This document shows, in pieces, positions 45,632 to 53,756 of a stretch of DNA of 64,000 nucleotides (positions are counted from its first letter, which is position 1; every line of letters begins with the position of its first letter). The position numbers were made by a program, and so were the translations under genes. Location: NCBI GenBank assembly GCA_002329205.1, contig DCTC01000001.1, positions 338,221 to 402,220 on the forward strand. Direction: 5' to 3'. Source of the stretch: Candidatus Roizmanbacteria bacterium UBA1450 (GTDB lineage Bacteria > Patescibacteriota > Microgenomatia > UBA1406 > GWC2-37-13). The notes under the pieces are model-generated. The model did not search any database. It was given only the letters and a program-made list of their open reading frames with translations, and was not told where the DNA came from.

Positions 45632-45660
45632 AAGGATCCATTATTAATTCTCCATCTAAA

Positions 45661-46845
45661 ATGAAGAACTGGCTCAAATTTTCTTCTCAAAACATTCATG
45701 TGGGGGTGCATAAGGCTGATCCCTATTTCGGATCTGTTGTTCCACCCATCTACCCTTCATCTACTTACCAGTTCCCGACAGCCAAAGAAGGTGCACTGCG
45801 TTTTTCGGGTAAAAAGAAAGGATTGATTTATTCACGTTTTACAAATCCTACCGTATACGCTCTAGAGAAAAGACTTGCTGCACTCGAACACGCAGAACGA
45901 GCGCTAGCTACCTCTTCCGGTATGGCTGCCATTTCACTAACTCTCCTTCATTTTTTGAAAGCCGGAGACTCTATAATCGCTCACAAAGTCCTCTACGGCG
46001 GCACCTATGAATTTATTGCCCATATACTTCCCAGATATGGAATTACAGTCCATCTTGTCGATGCAAACAATGAGCAGGAAATACTCTCAAAAATTGATGA
46101 TACCACCAAAGTCATTTATTTCGAAACACCGACCAATCCCCTTCTTGAAGTCGTTGATATTGAAAAGATCGTCCGTATAGCTCAAAAACACAATCTTATT
46201 TCGATAATTGACAATACATTTGCTCCGCCTCCATTTCAATATCCTCATGATATGGGTGTGGATATTGTCATTCACAGTCTGACCAAATACATAGGGGGCC
46301 ATTCGGATGTCATAGCAGGCGCCATTCTGGGCAAATTAAAGCATATGGACCCTCTTTTTGGTTCGAGCTACATTTTTTACGGACCGACTATGTCTCCGTT
46401 TACAGCTTATTTGATAATGCGAGGAATATCTACCCTGGAGATCCGCCTGCGCAAACAGGAACAAAATGCTTTCAAAGTAGCCCAATATCTGGAAAATCAT
46501 CCGCAGGTTGAGCGCGTATACTATCCTGGTCTGGAATCACATCCTCAGTATCAACTGGCCAAGAAACAGATGAATGGATATGGCTCTGTGATGTCATTTG
46601 AGATCAAGGGAGGTTATGAGGCAGGTGAAAAGCTTGTAAATTCAGTGGAGATGATAACTTTGGCAGTGTCACTGGGAGCTGTAGAGAGTCTGATTGAACA
46701 TCCGGCCTCGATGACGCATTCAGAACTGTCACCCGAAGAGCGTAAACAATCAGGTATTGGTGAAGGACTGATTCGTATTTCGGTCGGGATAGAAGATCCT
46801 GATGATATAATTGGCGACCTTGATCAGGCTTTTAAAAAAATCTAA
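45661..46845 (+). CDS. Cys/Met-metabolism PLP-dependent enzyme (cystathionine gamma-synthase / methionine gamma-lyase type)
   Basis: 394 aa, full length for the family. Seen in order: SRFTNPTVYALEKRLAALE, the phosphate-binding SSGMAAISL, FETPTNPLLEVVDI, the cofactor Asp in SIIDNTFAPPP, and the PLP-binding Lys209 in HSLTKYIGGHSDVIAG; the C-terminus has HPASMTHSELSPEERKQSGIGEGLIRISVGIED. The family handles sulphur amino acids. No other methionine or cysteine genes are nearby, so synthase versus lyase cannot be settled. Its 3' end overlaps the 46842 gene by 4 bp. Confidence 0.93.
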   Translation: MKNWLKFSSQNIHVGVHKADPYFGSVVPPIYPSSTYQFPTAKEGALRFSGKKKGLIYSRFTNPTVYALEKRLAALEHAERALATSSGMAAISLTLLHFLKAGDSIIAHKVLYGGTYEFIAHILPRYGITVHLVDANNEQEILSKIDDTTKVIYFETPTNPLLEVVDIEKIVRIAQKHNLISIIDNTFAPPPFQYPHDMGVDIVIHSLTKYIGGHSDVIAGAILGKLKHMDPLFGSSYIFYGPTMSPFTAYLIMRGISTLEIRLRKQEQNAFKVAQYLENHPQVERVYYPGLESHPQYQLAKKQMNGYGSVMSFEIKGGYEAGEKLVNSVEMITLAVSLGAVESLIEHPASMTHSELSPEERKQSGIGEGLIRISVGIEDPDDIIGDLDQAFKKI

Positions 46846-47351
46846 CGTGCAGAATTATACCGGATTCTAAACGTTCCATACACATTCCGAGCTTCATCAA
46901 GCACTTGTTCCGGCCGTAATGGAAATCGTATGATCGAATTCGGAATAAGTTGTACTTCTCCGTGTTTTGGATGCACGTAATATCGATTGACCATCTCAGC
47001 CTTGAAATCACCTTCTTTCATTTTTGACAACGTAAGTCCTTCCCATCGGACAATATCGTCCATTTCGCGAAACGGTTGAATTATCTGAATCGCTTTACTT
47101 CTGGATGAAATTGCGATTTCTCCGGGCCATTGGATATCTCCGATGTGACCGACGAGCAAGGACTCAAATCGTTCTGTCGTCGGATTATAGTACTCCGGAA
47201 ATTCTCTTATTCTACTGTAACCATGAAGAACGGGATGGTTAAAGTACATTTGGATGACAGAGTCAACTTGCCTGTCTATTGACGATTCCGAATGCATGAG
47301 CGCAATCTGTTCCCACAGAGGCATAGATGAAGGATTATCTGGTTGTGACAT
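46842..47351 (-). CDS. Hypothetical soluble protein, 169 aa
   Basis: No signal peptide or membrane helix. Mixed alpha/beta content with a run YVHPKHGEVQLIPNSIIRFPLRPEQVLDEA. No motif is recognised. An extended -10 (TGATATAAT) ends exactly 6 nt before the ATG, so it is a real leaderless gene. It is divergent from nothing close; the next gene upstream (47402) lies on the same strand. Confidence 0.72.
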   Translation of the reverse strand: MSQPDNPSSMPLWEQIALMHSESSIDRQVDSVIQMYFNHPVLHGYSRIREFPEYYNPTTERFESLLVGHIGDIQWPGEIAISSRSKAIQIIQPFREMDDIVRWEGLTLSKMKEGDFKAEMVNRYYVHPKHGEVQLIPNSIIRFPLRPEQVLDEARNVYGTFRIRYNSAR

Positions 47352-47357
47352 GGGGGT

Positions 47358-47366
47358 ATTATATCA
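47358..47366 (-). promoter_or_regulatory. Extended -10 box, leaderless type
   Basis: Minus-strand TGATATAAT; the hexamer ends 6 nt before the ATG at 47351. Confidence 0.6.
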
Positions 47367-47401
47367 AATAGTCCACGTCAGGAAATAAACGAAGAATGCT
47401 T

Positions 47402-48214
47402 TTACTCAAATCCCAAGTTAAAAAATATCTGATCCCGCACACTGGTAACATCGATATTAGAAGACATCCCATATGCACGGATAAGGTAGATATGTGTCTG
47501 CGTTGCGAATAAATAATACTGTTCATTCCCGAACATCCCTCCCTGAAAGCGTACAATTTTCACAGGAAGTTCCCATCGGGTGTCATCTATGGTTTCTTTT
47601 ATCTGAACTATTGAAAAATTATCGTCCAGATCAGTTTCTAATTTCTTCATCAATGAGTCTGTGGTATAACCAGACTCATTGTTCGCACAAAATATTTCTA
47701 CGGCCGAAGAGACATAACCGCTTCCGAGCGCCTCAGGATTTTTAAATATTGCCCGAACAAGATGACGGAACATAAATAATTCAGCATCAAACTCTTCATA
47801 TATCCAATAATTACCTTCTTCATCACGAGCTGAAGGCAAGGTATTCGGATCCCGTGGAATAATATATGGTTCTTCTGCAGGAGGTGTGAAAACAGATATT
47901 CCGCACGTCTGTGATTTATTTAGTTCCCAATCTATAGGTACGGACGTATTATTTTCCGGTTGATAAACGGAAGAAGGTACCGGTGTTTGAGTAGGCTGGA
48001 TCACATCAGAAGTTGTACCGATAGACCCTTTTTCTTTTGACAATTCGCGATATTGTAGGTATCCGACAGCCGAAATGAGAACAACCAGAAGCGGAAGTAG
48101 ACTAAAAAAGAAGTATCTCTTCCACTTTTTAATGTTATGGACATGTTTCGGCAAAGGGGTAAAGGATTCTTTATCCACGCCGTGATGGTGAAGATGATCT
48201 ATATGATCGGACAT
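47402..48214 (-). CDS. Membrane-anchored hypothetical protein, 270 aa
   Basis: A His-rich cytoplasmic start (MSDHIDHLHHHGVD, possibly metal-binding) precedes one membrane helix (about 35-52) and a linker with Pro/Thr. The extracellular part (about 90-270) is mixed, with aromatic residues (YWIYEEFDAELFMFRHLVR) and two Cys. A GATACT box lies 6 nt before the ATG. Family unknown. Confidence 0.75.
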   Translation of the reverse strand: MSDHIDHLHHHGVDKESFTPLPKHVHNIKKWKRYFFFSLLPLLVVLISAVGYLQYRELSKEKGSIGTTSDVIQPTQTPVPSSVYQPENNTSVPIDWELNKSQTCGISVFTPPAEEPYIIPRDPNTLPSARDEEGNYWIYEEFDAELFMFRHLVRAIFKNPEALGSGYVSSAVEIFCANNESGYTTDSLMKKLETDLDDNFSIVQIKETIDDTRWELPVKIVRFQGGMFGNEQYYLFATQTHIYLIRAYGMSSNIDVTSVRDQIFFNLGFE

Positions 48215-48265
48215 ACTTACAGTATCCTAAAAATTTCAGTAAGTTTCAACGGATCATCGTATGTC

Positions 48266-48919
48266 CTACACAAAATGTTGAGAGATCATTTGTTTGTCAG
48301 CAGCCACACTTTCTTCAACCGTACCGTCATTCAGTATGATATGAGGAAATGTAGCCGAAAATTGCTGCCATATCTCCCAATCCGGTTTAAGGCGTGCGAT
48401 AAATTCTTCACGGTCGAATGTCTCCTCTCGCTGGCTATACCGATCTTTGAGCAAGGTGAGCCTGCTTAATCCCACATACAGTTTCATTGTCCGTGCTTTG
48501 AGCTCTTCTGCGACTGAAGGCTCAAACGTTTCTTCAAAAAATTCTTCAATTTGTGCAGCCCGTGAAGGATCAATGCGCCAAATATAGTTACCATTACCGC
48601 TCAATACATCATTGAAGGGTTCTTTCGGTGTCCCCTTGTATGTACTGCCGAAACGCACCCATTCGGCAAGCTGTTCCTGTGCTATCATTTCTTCGAATTG
48701 TAGAGACGAAACAAAATGATAGTCGACCCCATCGATTTCACCCGGACGCGGATCACGGGAGGCATACGTTACAATACGATCCATTGAAAGCTCAGGATCA
48801 ATAAGTAACTCATTCATTATGGTATCTTTGCCTGCTCCGGAAGGACCGGTAAGGATGATGAGACTACCTGTAGGAAGGACAGGTTCGTATTCACTATGTG
48901 GCAATAATACTTCTGACAT
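48266..48919 (-). CDS. gmk: Guanylate kinase
   Basis: The P-loop LTGPSGAGKDT is near residues 24-33. YASRDPRPGEIDGVDYHFVS is the GMP-binding segment; YIWRIDPSRAAQIEE and a lid with basic residues follow. The start at 48919 (MSEVLLPHSEY) is favoured because the frame upstream codes MYNGFI, which is simply a -10 box (TATAAT) 9 nt before the ATG. It converts GMP to GDP with ATP. The protein is slightly longer than E. coli Gmk (207 aa) at 217 aa. Confidence 0.93.
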   Translation of the reverse strand: MSEVLLPHSEYEPVLPTGSLIILTGPSGAGKDTIMNELLIDPELSMDRIVTYASRDPRPGEIDGVDYHFVSSLQFEEMIAQEQLAEWVRFGSTYKGTPKEPFNDVLSGNGNYIWRIDPSRAAQIEEFFEETFEPSVAEELKARTMKLYVGLSRLTLLKDRYSQREETFDREEFIARLKPDWEIWQQFSATFPHIILNDGTVEESVAADKQMISQHFV

Positions 48920-48928
48920 TATGAAGCC

Positions 48929-48934
48929 ATTATA
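48929..48934 (-). promoter_or_regulatory. -10 box of gmk
   Basis: Minus-strand TATAAT ends 9 nt before the ATG at 48919; it decides the start. Confidence 0.5.
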
Positions 48935-48978
48935 CATGAATAACGGGATATTATTCAGTTAGTTAGGAATTTTTTATG

Positions 48979-49049
48979 CAGGGGCGGAGGGAATCGAACC
49001 CCCATCAAAGGTTTTGGAGACCTCTATTCTACCATTAAACTACGCCCCC
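48979..49049 (-). tRNA. tRNA-Trp (CCA)
   Basis: Minus-strand cloverleaf: acceptor GGGGGCG with CGCCCCT (first pair G-U), anticodon loop CTCCAAA with CCA at positions 34-36, T arm GGGGG TTCGATT CCCTC, discriminator G73. No encoded CCA end. The CCA anticodon means UGA is not read as Trp by this tRNA. Confidence 0.93.
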
Positions 49050-49056
49050 TCGTCGG

Positions 49057-49122
49057 TCATTGGACGATAACGTTGGTCTATGGCTAAATGACTATTGTCC
49101 AATGTCTAGAGTCAACTGTCTA
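49057..49122. repeat. Degenerate GGAC/GTCTA-type repeat between tRNAs
   Basis: The stretch between tRNA-Trp and tRNA-Arg contains variants of TTGGAC, GGTCTATGG, TTGTCCAATGTCTAGAGTC and GTCTACTG. Similar strings follow tRNA-Leu at 55434-55465 and precede tRNA-Ser at 55513-55548. Confidence 0.5.
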
Positions 49123-49127
49123 CTGTG

Positions 49128-49201
49128 CGATCCCGAGTGGACTTGAACCACCAACCTTCAGATCCGCAATCTGATGCTCTATCCAATTAAGCTACGGGAT
49201 C
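49128..49201 (-). tRNA. tRNA-Arg (GCG)
   Basis: Minus-strand cloverleaf: acceptor GATCCCG/CGGGATC, anticodon stem TCAGA/TCTGA, loop TTGCGGA with anticodon GCG, D loop with A20 (an Arg identity element), discriminator G73. Most bacteria use an ACG anticodon edited to ICG here; G34 is unusual. A TACAAT -10 box lies 16 nt upstream. Confidence 0.9.
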
Positions 49202-49217
49202 AGGATAAGTAGTGTAT

Positions 49218-49226
49218 ATTGTAACA
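49218..49226 (-). promoter_or_regulatory. Extended -10 of tRNA-Arg(GCG)
   Basis: Minus-strand TGTTACAAT; the hexamer ends 16 nt before the tRNA 5' end. Confidence 0.45.
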
Positions 49227-49278
49227 TGCTGTGCAGGCGAAGGAAAGCATTAATATACGGTTCTACCCAGGTTATATA

Positions 49279-50034
49279 CTATATGAGAACAGGTACCGAA
49301 ACACACTGAGCAAGACGCTGATATAAATCTTCTTTCATGAGGTCTGTATCAATCATTGTTCTATCCAAATCCAATAAATAGAGAGCATTCGGATAAAGAG
49401 GAAGATCAGCGAATGTTTGAATAGATCCTTCATGAGAGTCACCAGCCCGCTTGATTGGTACAGGATAATACTCTATGTTATTTTCCTGACAAATATTACC
49501 CAATCCATCTAAATTTGTTTCTAAATCATCTACTCCTACAACACGTTCTATACCACCCTGCAAACCTGCTTCCAAAACCGGAACGAGTATATCACCAGTC
49601 ACTTTGTTGGAACCGCCGACAAGACTTGGGATTCCCAGTGATTGTAATCGGGAAACAAATGGATGCAAGTATTGATGCAGACCCGACCGGACTACTTTAA
49701 GAGGCTGAAAACTAAGACTCTGCATTTCAGGTTCTCCAGTTAAGTCACCACCATCCGATACATGTCCTTGTGTCCATACGATAGGTAGTGACCCAATTTC
49801 ATCTATTCGTGCAATTCCCGGAGGCACATCCTCAAATAAGTGAGGTCGAGGTGTTCGTAAAATTTCCGCAATAGTATCCACAGAAATATTTAGTTTGATA
49901 GAAAGCAATCTCGCAACATCCTCTACAATGAATTCCTGATTTTTAGGTAAAGTTTTGAATACACGTCGAACATCTTCAATGGATTCATTTTCTACGAACG
50001 TATCAAATGCTGGTTTACCTTCCAATATTGCCAT
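49279..50034 (-). CDS. Candidate circularly permuted HAD-like phosphatase, 251 aa
   Basis: The start is the ATG at 50034 (the frame continues to a TTG at 50049 overlapping the previous stop). HAD motifs appear in permuted order: a helical cap-like region (1-66), VPPGIARIDEIGSLPIVWTQG resembling motif II (Thr88), the motif III Lys candidate 144 in GGSNKVTGD, motif IV VVGVDDLETNLDG (Asp169/Asp170), and only at the end the nucleophile motif I LYLLDLDRTMIDTD (Asp222, Asp224) followed by about 20 residues. In ordinary HAD proteins motif I is first. A truncated second HAD domain is the alternative. It follows the DUF2207 gene by 8 nt. Confidence 0.7.
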   Translation of the reverse strand: MAILEGKPAFDTFVENESIEDVRRVFKTLPKNQEFIVEDVARLLSIKLNISVDTIAEILRTPRPHLFEDVPPGIARIDEIGSLPIVWTQGHVSDGGDLTGEPEMQSLSFQPLKVVRSGLHQYLHPFVSRLQSLGIPSLVGGSNKVTGDILVPVLEAGLQGGIERVVGVDDLETNLDGLGNICQENNIEYYPVPIKRAGDSHEGSIQTFADLPLYPNALYLLDLDRTMIDTDLMKEDLYQRLAQCVSVPVLI

Positions 50035-50042
50035 ATTCTTAT

Positions 50043-51752
50043 TTACCAACTACCGACACTTCCTCCGCCGCCTCCCCCACCAACAGACCCGCCACTGAAT
50101 CCGGAAGAATGACCAGAAGTTGAAGTTGTGGGTGTTGCAGCAGTACGTAATGACGAAGCGAATGAACTATGAAGCGAATTGCTAAAAGATTGCGCAGTAA
50201 AGACTCGTGCATGTTGGCTCTGATACCAATCAGGCTGCTTCATTTTCAGGTCTTCGAAGCGTTTTGCCCAAATAGTTTCGACACCAAATGAGATCGCAAA
50301 CGGAAGGAGTTTCTCAAACATCATCTGTCTATCAGCTTGAAATTCCAGTTGGCGTTCCTGTGATGTTAGAAATGTCTTGAGGGATTTAGCTACATTTGAA
50401 GCATGTACACCCTCCAGAGTCTTTCGTGGCATAATTCGGCCGAATATTCCTGCCGAAATGATGAGTAAAATATTAAACGTTACAGTAGCAAGACCAGTGA
50501 TAATAGCATAATACTTCCGGATACTATCTGGATTCTGAGGAAACAACCCATCCTGAATCAATTGTTCGTACATTGATTTTTCAACTGACGTTACGACTGT
50601 GTCCAGTTTTGTATCTTTATCTTTCAACCGTACGCGGGATGTTGCAGAAAAAAGCTCTGTTAAAAAAAGTTTCTCATAATCCAGTAAAGAAGTGTCTGCT
50701 GCAAATTCTTTTGTTTTGTGCAACTCAAAATCATCCTTCTTTTTCTCAACAATTTTTAAGTACCCTTTTTGAGCAAGTTGGACTACCAGTGCTGCAAATT
50801 CCTGGAGTTGAATCTTTTCATCAATAACTGCACCTGTTTCAGCAGGTGTAAGTTCTCGACCGTTCTTCAATTTCGGGGCATCAAACCATGCACGTGCAAC
50901 CCCTACTCCCTGATGATCTGGATCACGTCCGTGAATCCACCACTTTATGGGAAGCCACAGTGGATATACTATATACCAAAGAACTGCTCCCAGGATGAGA
51001 CCGAATAATGTAACTTTTCCCCAAAAAGTGTCAAAAAAATTCACAACCTCTTTTGGTTCAAGCACTGCTACTACGCCCATCGGAAACCGTACCACAACAG
51101 TCATTCCTTCGTAGGGTGCTAAATTTCGTGCAGAATACATCAGCTGATACCCTGAGACAGCAACTGTGCAGCCCTCTGTCGACGTTGATCCTTCTGTACC
51201 GATATAGCAGGTATACTGAATTTGATCTTCGGTGATTTCCTGCGGCACGCGTACCAGCACTGTTGCCTCTGCTATGGGGACATTGGTATCTGCCCCAATA
51301 GCATTCCAGTACAGTTCATCCGCGTTTGAAAAATAGGTCAATGCTCCGGCCAACGTATACCGGACAATATAGGTATGCCTGCCTGTAATTGTCTTATCAG
51401 GGTCTCCAATTTTTAGCTTGATTTCGCCGTTTTCACGCGAAGTCTCAAAAGGATACGTATCACCATCCTCATCAACTACCGTAATATTGTCAACGTCCAT
51501 ACGGTATGCTTTACCGTCATTATTGACTTTATCCGTGGGAATGGTGCGGAAGATCCCGTGTCTTTCTTCAGAATCGAAGTCGTACTGTATTTCCTCTGTT
51601 ACAGCGACTCTCCCATCTTTTTGAATCTCAATTGTCACATTGAATACCTGTATATGCTCCCCTTGAAGTTGAGAGATTTCTTGGGCGGTTGCAGAAGGTG
51701 TCCGGGAAAATAGTGAGAGTACGAGTAAAAGAATAGTGAAGAGTTTTGCCAT
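50043..51752 (-). CDS. DUF2207 membrane protein, 569 aa
   Basis: A signal peptide (about 1-23) precedes the extracellular DUF2207 domain (30-225: IQVFNVTIEIQKDGRVAVTEEIQYDFDSEERHGIFRTIP). A membrane helix follows at about 250-272, then a cytoplasmic domain with a winged-helix-like stretch (EFAALVVQLAQKGYLKIVE), two further membrane segments near 410-440, and a C-terminal Ser/Gly-rich tail (GFSGGSVGGGGGGGSVGSW) typical of the family. Function is unknown across bacteria. A TAAAAT box ends 6 nt before the ATG. Confidence 0.92.
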   Translation of the reverse strand: MAKLFTILLLVLSLFSRTPSATAQEISQLQGEHIQVFNVTIEIQKDGRVAVTEEIQYDFDSEERHGIFRTIPTDKVNNDGKAYRMDVDNITVVDEDGDTYPFETSRENGEIKLKIGDPDKTITGRHTYIVRYTLAGALTYFSNADELYWNAIGADTNVPIAEATVLVRVPQEITEDQIQYTCYIGTEGSTSTEGCTVAVSGYQLMYSARNLAPYEGMTVVVRFPMGVVAVLEPKEVVNFFDTFWGKVTLFGLILGAVLWYIVYPLWLPIKWWIHGRDPDHQGVGVARAWFDAPKLKNGRELTPAETGAVIDEKIQLQEFAALVVQLAQKGYLKIVEKKKDDFELHKTKEFAADTSLLDYEKLFLTELFSATSRVRLKDKDTKLDTVVTSVEKSMYEQLIQDGLFPQNPDSIRKYYAIITGLATVTFNILLIISAGIFGRIMPRKTLEGVHASNVAKSLKTFLTSQERQLEFQADRQMMFEKLLPFAISFGVETIWAKRFEDLKMKQPDWYQSQHARVFTAQSFSNSLHSSFASSLRTAATPTTSTSGHSSGFSGGSVGGGGGGGSVGSW

Positions 51753-51758
51753 GTTCTT

Positions 51759-51764
51759 ATTTTA
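51759..51764 (-). promoter_or_regulatory. -10-like box, leaderless type
   Basis: Minus-strand TAAAAT ends 6 nt before the ATG at 51752. Confidence 0.5.
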
Positions 51765-51784
51765 CTCCATTTCTAGCCCGTTTT

Positions 51785-52579
51785 TCAAAACAATGATCCG
51801 ATTCCCCATGCTTCAGGTGCATAAGCTGCATAAATCGAATATATGAGATATCCTCCATAGAAAAACAAAAGGATATATCCTGCTTTTGGTCCGATTTTAA
51901 ATTTTTGCCAAATGAGTAAAAACAGAAGAGATATGACCGTAAAAAATAGTAAAAATATTGATGACATCAAATTTTCCGTTGAAACAACCATTTTGTTCCC
52001 GGTCACGCTTATATACAAAAGCCACGGCAAACCGAGACAGATAAAGATATCAAAAATATTACTTCCTACCGCATTGCTGACTGCCATATCCCCTCTTCCC
52101 TGCTTTGCTACAATCAAAGAGCTCAACAAATCAGGGATAGACGTTCCTCCTGCAAGGATTGTTAGTGCGATGATAACTTCCGATATCCCCAGTTCGTGCG
52201 CCAATAGTACAGCGACTTCAACCAGGACCCAGCTCAGCACAATAATGGTAACAATTGAGATTGTAAATACAGAGACATATTTGTGAGGATGCTTTTCAAT
52301 ATCAGGGAAAATGCGCGCCAATGTCGTATCCACAGTCCGCTCCAACACGGCAAAAATGCCTTTTCGTCTTTTTGCTTTTTTTTCTTCCTTGTACAACTCT
52401 TCCGAAACGATCTCCATTACATCTTCTTTTTCTTTGATTTTGGATAATTTCCTCCAATTGACAAGAAGTATGATGTATACGATATATGCACCCAGATAGG
52501 TCAATGCTTCAAAAAACGTTATTGTACCGTCTCTAAAAGTAAAAAGTAATATGAGGATAGCAGCAACATAGAATAACAT
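51785..52579 (-). CDS. C-terminal half of a CaCA-family cation exchanger, 264 aa
   Basis: Contains about six membrane helices and the alpha-2 repeat ILAGGTSIPDLLSSLIVAKQGRGDMAVSNAVGSNIFDIFICLGLPWLLY, closest in look to the K+-dependent Na+/Ca2+ (NCKX) type. A long cytoplasmic loop (about 45-100) is charged. The ATG lies 3 nt after the TGA that ends the N-terminal half, in the same reading frame, so this is either a separately re-initiated subunit or the remainder of a broken gene. Confidence 0.85.
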   Translation of the reverse strand: MLFYVAAILILLFTFRDGTITFFEALTYLGAYIVYIILLVNWRKLSKIKEKEDVMEIVSEELYKEEKKAKRRKGIFAVLERTVDTTLARIFPDIEKHPHKYVSVFTISIVTIIVLSWVLVEVAVLLAHELGISEVIIALTILAGGTSIPDLLSSLIVAKQGRGDMAVSNAVGSNIFDIFICLGLPWLLYISVTGNKMVVSTENLMSSIFLLFFTVISLLFLLIWQKFKIGPKAGYILLFFYGGYLIYSIYAAYAPEAWGIGSLF

Positions 52580-52582
52580 ATC

Positions 52583-52585
52583 TCA
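52583..52585 (-). other. In-frame TGA splitting the exchanger
   Basis: The frame reads ...WKPVI, TGA, then DMLFYVAAILILLF without frameshift. In intact CaCA proteins this place is usually Arg before Asp (RD), so TGA is one transition from CGA. TGA is a normal stop elsewhere in the window. Confidence 0.8.
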
Positions 52586-52900
52586 AATTACCGGTTTCCA
52601 GCTCAAAAAGGAAGTCGCAACAACAGCAGAAGCTCCTACAATGACAAGAATATTAAAAATTGCAGATCCGACAATTGTCCCTGCTCCAACTTGCTCCGAA
52701 CCGACCTTCATCACTGCAATGAGAGCAGTAAAAAATTCAGGTGCGCTGCTGCCCACTGCCATAAGAGTCGCTCCTGCTACATCCTCAGACAATTTCCATT
52801 TTTTTGCAATAATATCCAGACTGCTTACAAAATACTCATCACAGATCTTTGCAAGAAGGTAGAAAACAAAAATAAGTATTAGTACATACAGCAGAATCAT
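52583..52900 (-). CDS. N-terminal half of a CaCA-family cation exchanger, 105 aa
   Basis: Helices 1-3 with the alpha-1 repeat (AGATLMAVGSSAPEFFTALIAVMK ... GTIVGSAIFNILVIVGA). Glu in SSAPEF is the expected cation ligand. It ends in TGA exactly where helix 4 of the intact protein should begin, and the other half follows in frame. Together they make a normal exchanger of about 370 residues. It lies 43 nt after the TrmB regulator gene on the same strand, so the regulator may control it. TATGAT lies 8 nt before the ATG. Confidence 0.85.
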   Translation of the reverse strand: MILLYVLILIFVFYLLAKICDEYFVSSLDIIAKKWKLSEDVAGATLMAVGSSAPEFFTALIAVMKVGSEQVGAGTIVGSAIFNILVIVGASAVVATSFLSWKPVI

Positions 52901-52943
52901 AAGAAAATATCATACCACACTTCGTTAATCTCAGAGGAGAATC

Positions 52944-53705
52944 TTACTCTCTCTTAAAATTTAATGTGTCCCAGATAAGGTTAAATTTTATTTTTTCCAT
53001 ATATTGAATATCCTTATCATCGATTACGAGTGCTTGCGGCAAATCATTTTTATAGGTAATATAGGCCAGCTTATCTCCATACATCAATATGTCGATATTT
53101 ATGTCATATTGCTGTGATAGCAGAACAACCTCATTACGAACATTATTTTCCTTTTTCATATAGTGCAGATTTTCAATACTCTGATTGAGTATCTCCCGGG
53201 AATACCGCATTTTATTTCGAAGCGCATTTCGATATTCTCCCAGATAGGAGCCAAAATAGGTGCTGCTTCCGGAAGACAGGAGATATACATATATTTTTTC
53301 GAATTGTAATGAAGACTCAAATATCTTTTTTACTTCTTCAAGGCCTTCATAGTAGCTTACTTTTGGTTTATGATGGTGTAAGCTAAACAATGCCTGAAGC
53401 TGAGGCAAGTCACTACGCAACGAGTGTACCGTCTCTTGCAATTTTTCTTTTTTTCTCTGTGCCAAATGAATAAGCTCTTCAGGAGGTGCCGGTGTATACA
53501 ACTTTTTCTTCTCATCAGACGAAAGTAGCAATAGTTTTTTTTCAAGTAATGATTCGATCAGAAGATAGACCGTAGTGCGCGGGATACCTGTATTGCGGGC
53601 AAGTTCAAGAACCGTTACACTTCCATGCTCCAATGCAGATAGGTATATCGTAGTTTCTTCATCAGTAACACCCAGTGTGTGTAGATTATCTCTTAGCGTG
53701 TCCAT
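52944..53705 (-). CDS. TrmB-family transcriptional regulator, 253 aa
   Basis: The N-terminal winged helix-turn-helix (about 5-70: LHTLGVTDEETTIYLSALEHGSVTVLELARNTGIPRTTVYLLIESL) is followed by a coiled-coil linker (80-105) and a C-terminal effector-like domain (VSYYEGLEEVKKIFESSL ...). TrmB-type proteins bind DNA and respond to sugars or other small ligands; the ligand is unknown. The gene lies directly upstream of the cation-exchanger genes. Its promoter (TTGACA, 18 bp, TAAAAT) ends 6 nt before the ATG. Confidence 0.92.
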   Translation of the reverse strand: MDTLRDNLHTLGVTDEETTIYLSALEHGSVTVLELARNTGIPRTTVYLLIESLLEKKLLLLSSDEKKKLYTPAPPEELIHLAQRKKEKLQETVHSLRSDLPQLQALFSLHHHKPKVSYYEGLEEVKKIFESSLQFEKIYVYLLSSGSSTYFGSYLGEYRNALRNKMRYSREILNQSIENLHYMKKENNVRNEVVLLSQQYDINIDILMYGDKLAYITYKNDLPQALVIDDKDIQYMEKIKFNLIWDTLNFKRE

Positions 53706-53711
53706 GTTCTC

Positions 53712-53741
53712 ATTTTACATGGTAGCCAACACAGATGTCAA
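53712..53741 (-). promoter_or_regulatory. Promoter of the TrmB gene
   Basis: Minus-strand TTGACA (53736-53741), 18-bp spacer, TAAAAT (53712-53717), ending 6 nt before the ATG. A perfect -35 adds weight to the leaderless pattern. Confidence 0.7.
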
Positions 53742-53756
53742 CATTTATGACATGTA

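Noticed and set aside
52583..52585. UGA read as an amino acid (code 25 or code 4)
   Set aside because: TGA ends ychF at its expected C-terminus and the tRNA-Trp anticodon is CCA, so UGA is a stop in this genome.
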